Source of the DNA: Maniola hyperantus
Lineage: Eukaryota > Arthropoda > Insecta > Lepidoptera > Nymphalidae
Reading direction: 5' to 3'
NCBI RefSeq assembly: GCF_902806685.2
Contig: NC_048544.1
Location: 15,215,341-15,279,340, forward strand
DNA: 64,000 bases
Made by a program: the position numbers and the translations under genes
Shown here: positions 22,083 to 31,889 of the stretch, piece after piece
Numbering within the stretch: position 1 is the stretch's first letter
How the letters are laid out: the number at the start of each line of letters is the position of its first letter
The notes under the pieces: model-generated
Database searches by the model: none
The model's input: only the letters and a program-made list of their open reading frames with translations
What the model was told of the DNA's origin: nothing

Positions 22083-22297
22083 GTGTGTAAATTCCTCATT
22101 GGCAAGCGAGGCAAAATGTTTGTCGTACGTGACACAGGCGGCATTTACATAATGCGGTAGGTACGTGCAGATACATATGCTCATTGAGATATACCTACTT
22201 CGATATTGCGTGTAAAACACCCGTACACGCATACCAGCCATACGTTGAATGAATGAGTTTAGTATTCTATAACGTACGCTTGGATAGAAATCTACAT
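22083..22297. other. Unassigned spacer
   Basis: No repeat recognised; the minus-strand 105-aa frame starting at 22,355 is formed by the neighbouring B and A pieces. Confidence 0.45.
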
Positions 22298-22372
22298 AAA
22301 TATAAAAGGAAAAGGTGACTGACTGACTAACTGATCTATCAACACACAGCTCCAACTACTGGACAGATCTGG
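22298..22372 (+). repeat. B repeat head
   Basis: TATAAAAGGAAAAGGTGACTG to ACTACTGGACAGATCTGGCT, truncated by the LINE piece that follows. Confidence 0.65.
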
Positions 22373-22377
22373 CTGAT

Positions 22378-22530
22378 CTGGATACTGGCAAGTGATGATG
22401 CAGCCTAAGATGGAGCGCGCTTGCCTAGAAGATGCCTATTCACTCTTGACTTAAAGGTACCCGTATTGGAGGGGAAAACTGATGCTGGAAGGGTGTGATG
22501 CTGAATTGCTTTGAGATTTGGTGAATATAC
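22378..22530 (-). mobile_element. LINE tail J
   Basis: GATGGAGCGCGCTTGCCTAG, GAAGATGCCTATTCACTC, AAGGTACCCGTATTGG and GGAAAACTGATGCTGG. On the minus strand this block encodes the end of a reverse transcriptase of the VFPSNYNMG type (clearest at 25,661) followed by 3' UTR. Confidence 0.55.
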
Positions 22531-22757
22531 GGTACTTTTACTTAGATAAAGTTTTTAAGATTCATATCTCAAAGATATTGTTTTTGTAAAGACAAGAAAT
22601 ATTACCTAATAATATTCTTTAACATCAAACAACATCAAAGGTTCATCAAAACGCCCGGCGGCAACACGGGATAAGTATACTATCTTTTATAATAATGTTT
22701 TGCCCAAAGATAAATTCTATGTCATAGCTAGAGGCATTAGACGAATTTATTTAGAAC
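22531..22757. other. Unassigned spacer
   Basis: Nothing recognised. Confidence 0.4.
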
Positions 22758-22935
22758 TAGTTTTTAAAAATCCCGTGGGAACTCTTTGATTTTCTGGGAT
22801 AAAAAGTCTATATCCTTCCCCGGGATGCAAGCTATCTCTGTACCGAATTTCGTCAAAATCGGTTGAATGGTTGGGCCGTGAAAGGCTAGCAGACACACAA
22901 ACAGACACACTTTCGCATTTATAATATTACTAGCG
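22758..22935 (-). repeat. C repeat
   Basis: Minus-strand C copy: CCCGTGGGAACTCTTTGATT, TTCCCCGGGATGCAAGCTAT, AAATCGGTTGAATGGTTGGG, GCTAGCAGACACACAAACAG and TCGCATTTATAATATTA. Confidence 0.8.
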
Positions 22936-23253
22936 ACCCGCCCCGGCTTCGCATGGGTGCAACATAGATACTAATGTGGTGTTTATATTATACATATAAA
23001 ATATATATATTGTTTTCGTGTAAGTTTGGAAACTCTCAAATGAGAGGATTTTTTCCGACCTAATTCACATTATTTCAATTTCCCTAAAGATCTCTAATTT
23101 TTGAGAATTAAACTATACTTATGAACCTTACTCTTGAATCACTCGATCTATTAGTGAAAACCGCTTTAAAATCCGTTGCGTAGTTTAAAAGATCTACGCG
23201 TTCATACATACATACAGACGCGGGAAGCGACTTTATTTTATACTATGTAGAGA
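22936..23253 (-). repeat. N repeat
   Basis: Opens CGACCCGCCCCGGCTTCGCA and ends with AATCCGTTGCGTAGTTTAAA, GATCTACGCGTTC and TATACTATGTAGAGAT. Its second half recurs at 31,462-31,597 and, in reverse, near 54,712-54,840. Confidence 0.6.
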
Positions 23254-23879
23254 TTATGGACTAGCATTTATGCCCACGATTTCATTCGAGTGAACTACAC
23301 TTTGAAAATCCTATTTTACCCCTATCGCAACGAGGCCATGTGACTAATTTAAGTAAGTACTCGCCTGCCCATATTATGTAGTTATTGTAGTAGAAATATA
23401 GCGTCTTACAGCTGAAATCTCACGCAAAACATCTCCCAAAGCCGATTACCGCCTCGCACGCCATTTCAGGGTCGGCTTTCTGTCCTAACAAGTCTTTAAG
23501 CACTAAGTAGCGCACAAATATGTCAAGATTGTTACAAATTACTTTTATAAAGCTTATAGGCATCGATATAAATGACAAGACATGCCCAAGCGAACAAAAT
23601 TTTTCAGTTTTGAAACCAAATAAATCAGCGCCACCTCTTAGATACTAATGAACGACCCGTTTGAAGGGTTGTCACTGAGGTTGCATTGGTGCTAAATAAA
23701 CATTTTAGGACCGATGAATCGGTGCCATTTTGCTTGTTCAATGGCCCTGTCCTTGCGAAGTAATATATAAGTCAATGCTTATAGGTAAGCAATTTTACCT
23801 GAGTTTCATAAAATGGTATGTCCATAGTGTTACAAATAACTTTAGACATTATTAAAGCAAATTTTAACTCGGGTTAGCG
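23254..23879. other. Mostly unassigned
   Basis: No gene. The piece at about 23,722-23,772 (GTTCAATGGCCCTGTCCTTG, CGAAGTAATA) is matched at 51,349-51,400, so a repeat of unknown family covers part of it. Confidence 0.45.
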
Positions 23880-23946
23880 CCAGGGTTGTGCGGGTGTGCG
23901 GGGCGTTCCCATCCCGATTGCCATCTCGACCTGTCGCGTATTATAG
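23880..23946. mobile_element. MITE G, right end only
   Basis: GTGTGCGGGGCGTTCCC and CCGATTGCCATCTCGACCTG with TCGCGTATTATA; no matching left end nearby. Confidence 0.65.
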
Positions 23947-24164
23947 GTACTTTACTTATTCGAAATCCAATCTTTTAAAAGTAAAAGAAATCCCCTAGGA
24001 TTCCTATTATCTCTTGCGAAAAGTACAATCGAATATCTGAAGTTGATTAAAATTCTGTTCACACGTCGTCAGTTCTGCTCCTTTTTCCGGTCTATCTGAA
24101 TGAGACGCTGTTTCAGATTAGAATCTGTTGGACTAGGCTAAAATTAAAATTAATGTTATATTGG
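23947..24164. other. Unassigned spacer
   Basis: Nothing recognised. Confidence 0.4.
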
Positions 24165-24201
24165 ACTAGCTGATGCCCGCAACTTCGTCCGCGTGGAATT
24201 A
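24165..24201 (-). repeat. C repeat, 3' edge
   Basis: ACTAGCTGATGCCCGCAAC and CGTCCGCGTGGAATTA only. Confidence 0.6.
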
Positions 24202-24223
24202 GAAAGATGATTCTTATCTAATC

Positions 24224-24314
24224 TCAGTAAATATATAAAAGGAAAAGGTGACTGACTGACTGATCTATCAACGCACAGCTCAAACTACTGGACGAATCGG
24301 GCTGAAATTTGGCA
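24224..24314 (+). repeat. B repeat, first half
   Basis: AAATATATAAAAGGAAAAGG to GAAATTTGGCA, where it is cut by a SINE D body. Confidence 0.7.
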
Positions 24315-24462
24315 ACGTACGGTACGTTCCGATACGGTGCTGCGTAGAAACCAATCAGCGGTATGGGTTTAATCAAACTGCCATACCCTTTGTTAATTAG
24401 TCCATTTCCACCTTAGACTGAATCATCACTTACTTCCAGATGAGATCGCAGTCATGAGCTAA
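24315..24462 (+). mobile_element. SINE D body, head missing
   Basis: GTACGTTCCGATACGGTGCT, TGCCATACCCTTTG and TCATCACTTACTTCCAGATG; diverged and lacking the tRNA-like region and the A tail. Confidence 0.6.
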
Positions 24463-24795
24463 CTTCATCATCGTCATCATCATCATGATCAACCCATCGC
24501 CAGCTCACTACAGAGCACGGGTCTTATCTCAGAGTGAGAAGGGTTTTGGCCATAGTCTACCACGTTGACCATGTGCGTAGACTGCACACTTTGAGAACAT
24601 TATGGAGAACTCTCAGGCATGCAGATTCCCTCACGATGTTTTCCTTCACCGTTAAAGCAAGTGATATTTAATTAGGTAAGTACCTACTTAAAACTCACGT
24701 AACTCCGAAAAGTTAGAGGTGCATGCATGGGATCGAACCCCTGATCTCCGATTAGAAGGCAGCCGCCCTAACTACTAGGTTATCACAGCCTTTTC
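24463..24795 (-). mobile_element. SINE F, full length
   Basis: Reverse complement has tRNA-like head (TAGTAGTTAGGGCGGC, GATCAGGGGTTCGATCCC), body (TAACGGTGAAGGAAAACATC, GTGAGGGAATCTGCATGCC, GAGAACTCTC) and a (GATGAT)n tail. The anticodon loop CTTCTAA reads TCT, pointing to a tRNA-Arg-like ancestor. Confidence 0.8.
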
Positions 24796-24985
24796 CGAAC
24801 TTGTAATGGAATAAAAAAAGATATTTATTTCCTTATATTAAAATCAAGTAAAATCGTAACTAACGTATTCGACAGAATTACTAAAAAGCCAAAAAGCAAA
24901 AGCCAGAGATGCAAGTGAAAATTCACAGTCACTAATTACAGGAATTCAACACGGGAAATTCAAAATTCAACCGTTTCATCGCTTC
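24796..24985. other. Unassigned spacer
   Basis: Nothing recognised. Confidence 0.4.
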
Positions 24986-25229
24986 AAACGAATTTTTCCA
25001 AATGAAAATTTAAATCCAGAAATGGTTTCATAAACCATTCACACGCTAGAGAAATTATTATATATTTATTTTTAATTCAGACACAAGTTAACCCATGACT
25101 GCAATCTCATCTGGTGGTGAGTGATGATGCAATCTAAGATGGATGCGGGCTAACCTGGAAGGAGTATGGCAGTTTTTATTAAACCCGTGCCCCTAGATGA
25201 TGTCCGCGACTTCATCTGCGTAGATTTAG
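24986..25229 (-). repeat. Duplicated block: flank, SINE D tail, C edge
   Basis: Reverse of 2,461-2,706: flank AATTTTCATTTGGAAAAATTC, the D tail and the C edge in the same order and with the same joints. Together with the A copy that follows it makes a composite present twice in the window. Confidence 0.75.
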
Positions 25230-25660
25230 TTTTTAGGGTTCCGTACCTCAAAAGGAAAAACGGAACCCTTATAGGATCACTTTGTTGTCTGTCTGTCTGT
25301 CTGTCTGTCTGTCAAGAAACCTACAGGGTACTTTCCGTTGACCTAGAACACATGAAATTTGGTAGGTGGGTCTTATAGCTGGCTTTAGAGGAAAAATCTG
25401 AAAACCGTAAATTTAGGGTTAGATCACACAAAAAAAATTAAATTGTGGTCATGAACTAATAATTAGTATTTTCAATATTCGAAGTAAGATAACTATATCA
25501 AGTGGGGTATCATATGAAAGGGCTTTACTTGTGCATTCTAAAACAGATTTTTATTTATTTTTATGTATCATAGTTTTTGAATTATCGTGCAAAATGTCAA
25601 AAAAATACGACTTTAGTACGGAACCCTCAGTGTGCGAGCCTGACTCTTGGCCGGTTTTTA
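25230..25660 (-). repeat. A repeat, full length
   Basis: Reverse copy from the TTTTAGGGTTCCGTACC end to TGACTCTTGGCCGGTTTT, with (TGTC)n at about 25,288-25,314. Confidence 0.85.
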
Positions 25661-25865
25661 GAGATCCGAGAACTTGACTTGAAGGTACCCATATTATAAT
25701 TGGAGGGGAAAACTGATGCTGGGAGGGTGTTCCAAATATTAGCGGTTCGAATTAGAAATGAGGAGACAAATCGCTTCGTACGTATCCGTGGAATTTCGAC
25801 TACGTACGGGTGCAGACCTTGGCGATGCCTCGCCAGTGTTGTAGAAATGTAAGATAAACATTCAC
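25661..25865 (-). mobile_element. LINE J, end of reverse transcriptase
   Basis: Read on the minus strand, in two frames joined by a frameshift, it gives an HPYVVEIPRIRT-type segment then FLIRTANIWNTLP and ASVFPSNYNMGTFKS. This is the conserved C-terminal end of a LINE reverse transcriptase in which an aromatic-Asn-xLP motif precedes FPxxYN-(M/L)-G-F. It is broken by a frameshift and has no 5' part; I place it with CR1/jockey-like LINEs by resemblance. Confidence 0.6.
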
Positions 25866-26074
25866 ATGGCGGGTTTATTGACGTTTTATTGTGTTATGGT
25901 ATTTTTACAGCGCACTCACCGCTGCGGCCGACAGTGAGTTTGGAAATAAAAAACTCGTAAAATAATATCTTTATGTTCGAATATGTTTACTTTCAAACTC
26001 TTTCAGGAATCGGAAAAGTTATGATTTTTGACGACCGCTCGGGTCTTTACTCTTTACACTTCGAATTCAATTCA
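25866..26074. other. Unassigned spacer
   Basis: Nothing recognised. Confidence 0.4.
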
Positions 26075-26520
26075 TATCATCATCATCATCATCCTGTGGA
26101 CGTCCACTGTTGGCAATAGGCCTTCCCTAAAGAGCGCCACCATATCCGGTCTTCAGCTTTCCTCATTCAGCCACTTCCCGCCAGCCTGTTTATATCGTCG
26201 GTCCACCGTGCTGGAGGGCGTCCCACACTACGCTTGCTTAAACGTGGTCTCCACTCAAGGACTTTCTGGCTCCAACGGCCATCGCCTCTACGACAGGCAT
26301 GACCTGTCGAATGCCACTTCAGCTTGCTAATAGTTCGGGCTATGTCAGTGACCCTGGTTCTCCTGCGGATCTCCTCATTTCGGATCTTATCACTCAGTGA
26401 AATTCCTAACATAGCCCTCTCCATAGCTCGCTGAGCGACTTTGAATTTGTGAACAAGGCCGTTTGTCAATTCGTATAAGTCCCGCAAATTGCTAATGCGC
26501 GTGGCCGCCATTTTAGTGAC
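26075..26520 (-). pseudogene. RTE-like LINE, C-terminal remnant of endonuclease-reverse transcriptase
   Basis: On the minus strand a 114-codon frame (26,511-26,167) reads AQRAMERAMLGISLSDKIRN, EEIRRRTRVTDIARTISKLK, WHSTGHACRRGDGRWSQKV, LEWRPRLSKRSVGRPPARW and TDDINRLAGSG. This is the segment after the polymerase domain of the endonuclease-reverse transcriptases abundant in moths, where WQWAGH(I/L)xR and SVGRPPxRW are hallmark strings; here the WAGH motif is altered to STGH. The remaining 3' part continues past a frameshift into the CCAACAGTGGACGTCCAC end (protein QQWTSI-type) and a (GAT)n tail near 26,075. It lacks the endonuclease and polymerase domains, so it is a 5'-truncated dead copy. 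A close relative lies at 55,797-56,027. Confidence 0.8.
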
Positions 26521-26905
26521 GTCAGCATTAGATTGAAGTTTCGAGCTGATGGTATTTTTACTTAAATATATGGCAAATGACGTTATTTCGATGTTAATGA
26601 AACATGGTTCCAGCGCAATAGCAATTTGCGGGACTTATAACGAAAAATATCCTTACGACTTATTTCTAAACGACATTAAAAAAGGAGGAGATTCTCAACT
26701 CGTCGGAATCTTTTATTTTTTATGTATGGTCCCCGATTACTCGAAGACGTTTTCCCAGGTGGTCTCATATAAATTTGGTGAAGATCTGATGAATATCTTC
26801 GATGATAGATAATGGACCTCCTCAACGGATAAGAGTAAATTGCTCGCGATCAGTGTAATAGCTGAGTAAACAGTGGGTTGTTCATGATGATGATGATGGT
26901 GATGA
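26521..26905. other. Unassigned, with GGAGGAG scrap and ATG microsatellite
   Basis: The 87-aa frame at 26,549-26,812 shows no known domain and includes the AAAAAAGGAGGAGATTCTCA scrap also seen in an A copy (8,193). A (ATG)n run at 26,884-26,905 precedes the poly-T of the next SINE and may be the remains of an F or RTE tail. Confidence 0.45.
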
Positions 26906-27083
26906 TTTTTTTTTTTTTTTAAAGAATATTAGCCATATTAAATGACTAATATTCCCCTTTCCTCTCCAACTAAGCGTCAGGCTTGTGCTAGGAGTAGGTA
27001 CGACAATAGTGCAACGGGCGGGGTTTGAACCGTCGACCTTTCGGTTTTCAGTCCACTCCTTTACCCGTTGAGCTATTGAGGCT
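26906..27083 (-). mobile_element. SINE E, full length
   Basis: Starts with the T-run, then AAAGAATATTAGCCATATTA; the reverse complement has GCCTCAATAGCTCAACGGG, GACTGAAAACCGAAAGGTCG and the GACGGTTCAAACCCC B box. Confidence 0.85.
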
Positions 27084-27194
27084 CTTATTTTCTAACTTTT
27101 CTTCGGGAATGGAGAAATAAAATTCCTCCGTCAAAATCAATCGCGTTGACGCTCGTTGACAGACGGACGCTAGTTGAATAATTTATAACTGTTA

Positions 27195-27282
27195 TACAGG
27201 CAATACCGTACCGCCAAGCGATTTAGCGTTCCGGTACGATGCCGTATAGAAATAAATACTGCCATACTCCTTTCTACAAGCT
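27195..27282 (+). repeat. SINE D fragment
   Basis: ACCGCCAAGCGATTTAGCGT and TTCCGGTACGATGCCG, then TGCCATACTCCTT where SINE F begins. The D sequence resumes at 27,583, so F inserted into D. Confidence 0.65.
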
Positions 27283-27582
27283 GTCATAGCCTAGTGGTTA
27301 GGACGTCCGCCTTCTAATCGGAGGTCGGGGGCTCGATCCCGGGCACGCACCTCTAAGTTTTCGGAGTTATGTGCGTTATAATTAATTATCACTCGCTTTA
27401 ACGGTGAAGGAAAACATCGTGAGGAAACCTGCATGCCTGAGAGTTCTCCATAATGTTCTCAAAGGTGTGTGAAGTCTGTCAATCCGCACATGGCCAGCGC
27501 AGTAGACTATGGCCAAAATCCTTCTCACTCTGAGAGGGGACCCGTGCCCTGTAGTGAGCCGGTAAGGGGTTGATCATGATGA
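27283..27582 (+). mobile_element. SINE F, full length, inserted in D
   Basis: Head TCATAGCCTAGTGGTTAGG and GGTCGGGGGCTCGATCCCGG, body through AGGAAACCTGCATGCCTGAG, GTGCCCTGTAGTGAGCCGG, ending GATCATGATGATGAT. Flanked by the two parts of one D copy (27,195-27,282 and 27,583-27,663). Confidence 0.8.
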
Positions 27583-27663
27583 TGATACTCCTTAAATTGC
27601 TTCATCACTTACCACCAGGTGAGATTGCAGTCAAGGGCTAACTTGTATCTAAATAAATAAAAA
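27583..27663 (+). repeat. SINE D tail
   Basis: TTGCTTCATCACTTACCACC, AGGTGAGATTGCAGTCAAGG and AACTTGTATCTAAATAAATA. Confidence 0.65.
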
Positions 27664-28662
27664 AACTACCTATTTATTTCAAAACACTTTTTCTCTTCAA
27701 AGTACGATGCAAGATAACTTAACGCTATTCAGTACAAAAATAGTAACATTGTGAAATGCGTAGGTCCTATGTTATCATTAATACGTGAATAATATTATGA
27801 GTGATTCTTGTGGGTTCTCGGAGGTTATCGATGTTTGTTGAGGGGGCGAACCTATCTCTGAGTATAAAGCAATATTGGCACCGATTCCGTTGTCTTTCTC
27901 TAAACTAAATTTAGAGTATTTGCATCCGGAAGCCACAAATTTAAACAGTTGGCTCGCGACTGTGCGCTAAAATCACGGGTTTTACCATCTAAAAACAAAA
28001 GGAGATCGCCCGTGAACGGGCCCTCTTTTGTGGCGTCGCGTCGGTGTCAAAACTTAATTTTTTTTAATGTGTTATTTTTTTACGATTATGTTTTATAACG
28101 ACTTTTTTTCACTCTATTAATGAAAATATCCACAATTACAGTTAGAATCGTAAACATGCATTTATTTTGAAGAAGTATTAATTGAATATAACCTCAATAT
28201 CAGCAATATAAAAAAATAAGATTTCTTTATAACCAGGGTGAATAAATAGAAATCGTTTGCAGAATATAAAGAGTTAATTATTTTTCTACAAAATAAAATT
28301 AAAACCATGGTGACACAACAATTATATTAGGGGGGGCCCAAAGCTCCTAAGAAAATGGGCAATCTCTTTTAAAACTGTCAAACTGCGTCTGTCCTTTTCA
28401 TATTACATTAGTAAGAAGAGTATGCGAATACTTTAAAATTAGGTTGTGCTCAGAATCAGTACCATTGTTATAATTAAAATCCTAATGACAGCGTCCATGT
28501 GTAACATTTCGGAGTGTTTCGTTTCCCCTCACGCCCTGTTTGCTGTTACACAAAATGTTTACACACGCGATGCCAAGTGGTAACACCGGCGTGCGTGTAC
28601 TGTGATGTGGAAACTGTAATTACAGCTAAATTTGGAATCCACGTAGGTACTCTCTTGTCAAA
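27664..28662. other. About 1 kb unassigned
   Basis: No open frame above the reporting size and no family with a second copy here. The dyads around CGCCCGTGAACGGGC (about 28,007) and GTGTAACATTT / TGTTACACAAAATG (about 28,500-28,558) hint at old MITEs. Confidence 0.4.
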
Positions 28663-28840
28663 GGCCTCAATAGCTCAACCGGTATAGGAGTGGACTGAAA
28701 ACCGAAAGGTCGACGGTTCAAACCCCGCCCGTTGCACTTTTGTCGTACCTACTCCTAGCACAAGCCTGACGCTTAGTTGGAGAGGAAAGGGGAATATTAG
28801 TCATTTAATATGGCTAATATTCTTTAAAAAAAAAAAAAAG
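28663..28840 (+). mobile_element. SINE E, full length
   Basis: GCCTCAATAGCTCAACCGGT, GACTGAAAACCGAAAGGTCG, GACGGTTCAAACCCCGCCCG, body with CGCTTAGTTGGAGAGGAAAG, and an A13 tail. Confidence 0.85.
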
Positions 28841-29158
28841 GAGCTCTGGCTGGTAGGCTGTTTAGGCACGGCTCTCTTAACGATACGATCAGAAGGGCTC
28901 TTGCCACCATTTCTTTCTCATTGTGGGACGCAACTTGCGTTGACACTTGACACATTGGCCCCGTGTCATATCAGGGAGACAGCATCAAGACCGGGAGCCG
29001 CAGCAGAAACAGCTGAAAACGGCAAGCGGCGCAAGTATGCCTCTTCTCGGTAGGAACGGCATTCTGAACCAGTGGTAAATTAAACTAGTTGACGATTTAA
29101 AAGCACTTGTAAAAGTTTACTTGAATAAAAATATATTCTATTCTATTCTATTCTTATC
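28841..29158 (+). mobile_element. LINE 3' end with TATTC tail
   Basis: GGGCTCTTGCCACCATTTCT, GCCTCTTCTCGGTAGGAACG, GCATTCTGAACCAGTGG, then AATAAAAATATATTCTATTC and TATTC repeats. The GGTAGGAACGGCATTC block is also at 53,463-53,625 in reverse. No reverse-transcriptase motif is preserved. Confidence 0.55.
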
Positions 29159-29708
29159 GAGAGTTACATTTTTGTTCGTTGTTGCCGTGAGACCCTGGGC
29201 CATGGAATCTCTAAAAAAAATTGGCTCTGGGTATTTGACTTAAATTTTTTATTACTTTATTACAAACTAGGATAAAAATAATGACGTTAACTGAAAAAAC
29301 TAATTAAATCGATCAAATAACAAAAAAGTTATAAGCATTTAAATAATTCTGATTAGACAGAGATAGCGATATAGCATTATGACGTCACACCTTACTAATG
29401 CCATAGTAGCTTCGTGCGGTTTCATACAAATTTGCGTTTTGCGAGAAAGGGATAGAAGACCCTCCCACTCCAAAATTAAAATGCCTGTAACTTTGTAAAT
29501 CTTTGATGGATTTTAATATTTTTTTCAGCGTACGTCATTATTTTTTATCCAAGTTTATAATAAAGTAATAATATTTATCGAATTCAAAAGTAGGAAAATA
29601 CCCAATTGCGAAGTTTCCCCAAAATACACATACAACTTTGCGCTCGGGCGGACTTTTCCATACATTTCGCCTTTGTGATCCCATTTCGCCATTAAGATTT
29701 TTTCAAGA
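29159..29708. other. Unassigned stretch
   Basis: About 550 bp without a gene. TTGGCTCTGGGTATTTGAC near 29,220 looks like an old repeat but has no second copy in the window. Confidence 0.4.
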
Positions 29709-30070
29709 CAGTAGAAACTCGGTTATACGGATTCGCGATTATCCGGACTACTAACCGAAAATTGTTCGGCCAAGTGCGAGTTGGACTCGCGCACCGAGGG
29801 TTCCATACTCGGGTATTTTTTCCGCCATTTTGTACGACAAATCAAAAACTATTAAATGCATAAAAATCTGTTTTAGAATGTACAGTCAAAGCCCTTTCAC
29901 ATGATATCCCACTTTGTATAGTATCTTACTTTGAAAATTGTAAATACTATTATAGAGAACTACATAATATGCACAAAACCCGCTTTTCTTCCTACATTCG
30001 ATTATCCGGATTTTCGATTATCCGAATCCCTAACGACAACAATTAGTCCGGTTAATCGTTGTTTCCACTG
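29709..30070. mobile_element. MITE with CAGTAGAAAC / GTTTCCACTG ends, split by A
   Basis: Left end CAGTAGAAACTCGGTTATAC, right end CGGTTAATCGTTGTTTCCACTG; inside, TTCGCGATTATCCGGAC pairs with the reversed CGATTATCCGGATTTTCG. Ends of the CAGTNGAAAC...CGGTTAT kind are typical of pogo-like Tc1/mariner relatives, but a TA duplication is present only on the right. A truncated A copy occupies 29,768-29,945. Confidence 0.65.
29768..29945 (+). repeat. A repeat, 5' half, nested
   Basis: GGCCAAGTGCGAGTTGGACT through AAAATCTGTTTTAGAATGTA to TGAAAATTGTAAATACTA; diverged and 3'-truncated. Confidence 0.7.
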
Positions 30071-30254
30071 TAATATTATGTAGTGAACAAGACATAGCCG
30101 CCCAAGTCTTGTATTTTTATAACATCTGCAATAGCTACTTAATAGCTATTCAAAAATACAGTAGGTACGATATTTTCAAAATATCAATATGACTTTATTT
30201 CCATAACAGAGTCGTTTGTGATTCTATCACAGTTTAGAAAACATTGTTACATCA

Positions 30255-30570
30255 TCATTGTCATGATCAACCCATCGCCGGCCCACTAATGTCTAAGCAC
30301 AGGTTCATAATGAAAAGGGTTTAGGCCCTAGTCCGCCATGCTGGCCTATATGTTTTCCTTCACCGTGATATTTAATTATTTAAAACGCACATATTTTCGA
30401 AAAGTTAGAGGTGCGTGCCCGGGATCGAGCCCCCGACCTTCGATTAGAAGGCGGACGTTAAAATGCACATATTTCCGAAAAGTTAGAGGTGCGTGCCCGG
30501 GATCGAGCCCCCGACCTCCGATTAGAAGGCGGACGTCCTAACCACTAGGGTATCAGAGCTTGTCCTACAT
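30255..30570 (-). mobile_element. SINE F with doubled head
   Basis: Tail and body at 30,255-30,390 (CATGATCAACCCATCGCCGG), then the head occurs twice in tandem: GAAAAGTTAGAGGTGCGTGC to GATTAGAAGGCGGACGT is repeated at about 30,399 and 30,478. This repetition creates the 67-aa frame with KVRGACPGSSPRP twice. The body between is shortened. Confidence 0.75.
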
Positions 30571-30677
30571 GTGGCTTCCTGAAAACATACATAGTTTCAT
30601 GAAAGTTATAAGGTAATGAGCTTTAAGATTAAACGCTTAGGATTAATTTTTGATTAACAGCAAGTGTGGGAAAGTTT
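30571..30677. other. Unassigned spacer
   Basis: Nothing recognised. Confidence 0.4.
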
Positions 30678-30790
30678 TCAGTACTGGTACGACTAACATG
30701 TGTTAGTGCTGAAGTTATAATGGGAATTAAACAACGTTCGTCAAACGCAAACAAAGCTACTCTTAAGTTTATGCTTAGACTAGCTTATAC
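30678..30790. repeat. Local direct repeat, copy 1
   Basis: GTGCTGAAGTTATAATGGGA, AATTAAACAACGTTCGTCAA and AAGTTTATGCTTAGACTAGC recur at 31,035-31,147. Copies are about 90 percent alike by eye and both run into the minus-strand end of a B repeat. Confidence 0.75.
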
Positions 30791-30866
30791 TCGCGACTTG
30801 GTCCGCGTGGACTACACACTTTTACCTCCTTAGGGGTTGAATTTTTCAAAAATCCTTTCTCAGTTT
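30780..30866 (-). repeat. B repeat, partial
   Basis: ACTAGCTTATACTCGCGAC, TTGGTCCGCGTGGACTACAC, CTCCTTAGGGGTTGAATT; truncated before the (GTCA)n end. Confidence 0.7.
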
Positions 30867-30884
30867 GAAAAGTCAATTTGTAAA

Positions 30885-31034
30885 CTTATCATGATCAACC
30901 TATCGCTAACCCACTACTGAACGTAGTCACAGGCATACGTCTCCTTTCAGAATGAGAAGGGTTTAGGCCATAGTCCGCCACACTGGCCAATTGCGAATTG
31001 GCAGACTTAACACACCTTTGAGAACATAATGAAG
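30885..31034 (-). mobile_element. SINE F fragment
   Basis: ATCATGATCAACCTATCGCT, CAGAATGAGAAGGGTTTAGG, TTGAGAACATAATGAAGAAC; ends where the local direct repeat starts again. Confidence 0.65.
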
Positions 31035-31147
31035 AACTGGTACAAGTTACATGTGTTGGTGCTGAAGTTATAATGGGAATTAAACAACGTTCGTCAAACA
31101 CAAACAAAGTTACTCCTCAAGTTTATGCTTAGACTAGCTTATGCTTA
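31035..31147. repeat. Local direct repeat, copy 2
   Basis: Second copy of 30,678-30,790. A B edge (CAACTTTGTCCGCGTGGACG) follows, then unrelated sequence. Confidence 0.75.
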
Positions 31148-31339
31148 CAACTTTGTCCGCGTGGACGTGAGTTTGTTGTGGGCTCAAACCTGGGCGCGTT
31201 TGGAACCCTCGTAGCTTTAGTTTTAAGTTTGCGTTATAATTATCACCACTATATCTTACAAATCTAACACCATACCAGACCATCAATAACAGTTATTTAT
31301 TACCTATTTTGAATAAATCATTTGACTTTGACTTTGACT

Positions 31340-31461
31340 ACATAAATTTCAAATCCCTATTTTACCCCCTTAGGCGTTGAATTTCCAAAAATCCTTTCTT
31401 AGCGGATGCCTACGTCACAATAGCTATCTGCTTGCCGAGTTTCAGCCCGATTCGTCAATAT
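31340..31461 (-). repeat. B repeat, partial
   Basis: CCTATTTTACCCCCTTAGGC, AAATCCTTTCTTAGCGGATG, TAGCTATCTGCTTGCCGAGT; stops at GATTCGTC, replaced by repeat N. Confidence 0.7.
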
Positions 31462-31597
31462 TAAACTATAATTGTAAACCTTCCTCTTGAATCACTCTAT
31501 CTATTGACGAAAACCGCATTAAAATCCGTTGCGTAGTTTAAAAGATCTAAGCGTAAAGACAGAGGGAACCGACTTTGTTTTAATACTATGTAAAGAT
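31462..31597 (-). repeat. N repeat fragment
   Basis: CCTCTTGAATCACTCTATCT, AATCCGTTGCGTAGTTTAAA and TTTTAATACTATGTAAAGAT match 23,105-23,253. Confidence 0.65.
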
Positions 31598-31889
31598 ACA
31601 CCACAAAAGCTGTTTACCGAAACAACATCTTATGTAAGGCTTATGCAAGGCTTAAACTGTCGTTAGTAACTCTGGTATTTAATACCGTGTTTAAACTTGA
31701 TAACCAGACGTTTACGTTTAACCTTTGTTGAACTAACAAGGTATTAAGTATCTTCGTAATAACATCGTTTAATTTCTTTCGCTCGCTTTAATTAGATTAA
31801 AATTATATTAGGTATTAGCTGATACCCGCGACTTCGTATGCGTGGATTTAGGTTCAATAGGACGCTAATGGCTTAACTAATAATCTTCT
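31598..31889. other. Unassigned, with C edge
   Basis: Only a C edge at about 31,816-31,852 (GCTGATACCCGCGACTTCG) is recognisable. Confidence 0.45.

Noticed and set aside
26549..26812. 87-codon frame
   Set aside because: Includes a dispersed repeat scrap (GGAGGAGATTCTCA) and has no recognised domain.
27283..27360. tRNA-Arg-like sequence
   Set aside because: Has a TCT anticodon-like loop and B box but is followed by the SINE F body and tail, and similar heads are scattered through the window; not a functional tRNA gene.
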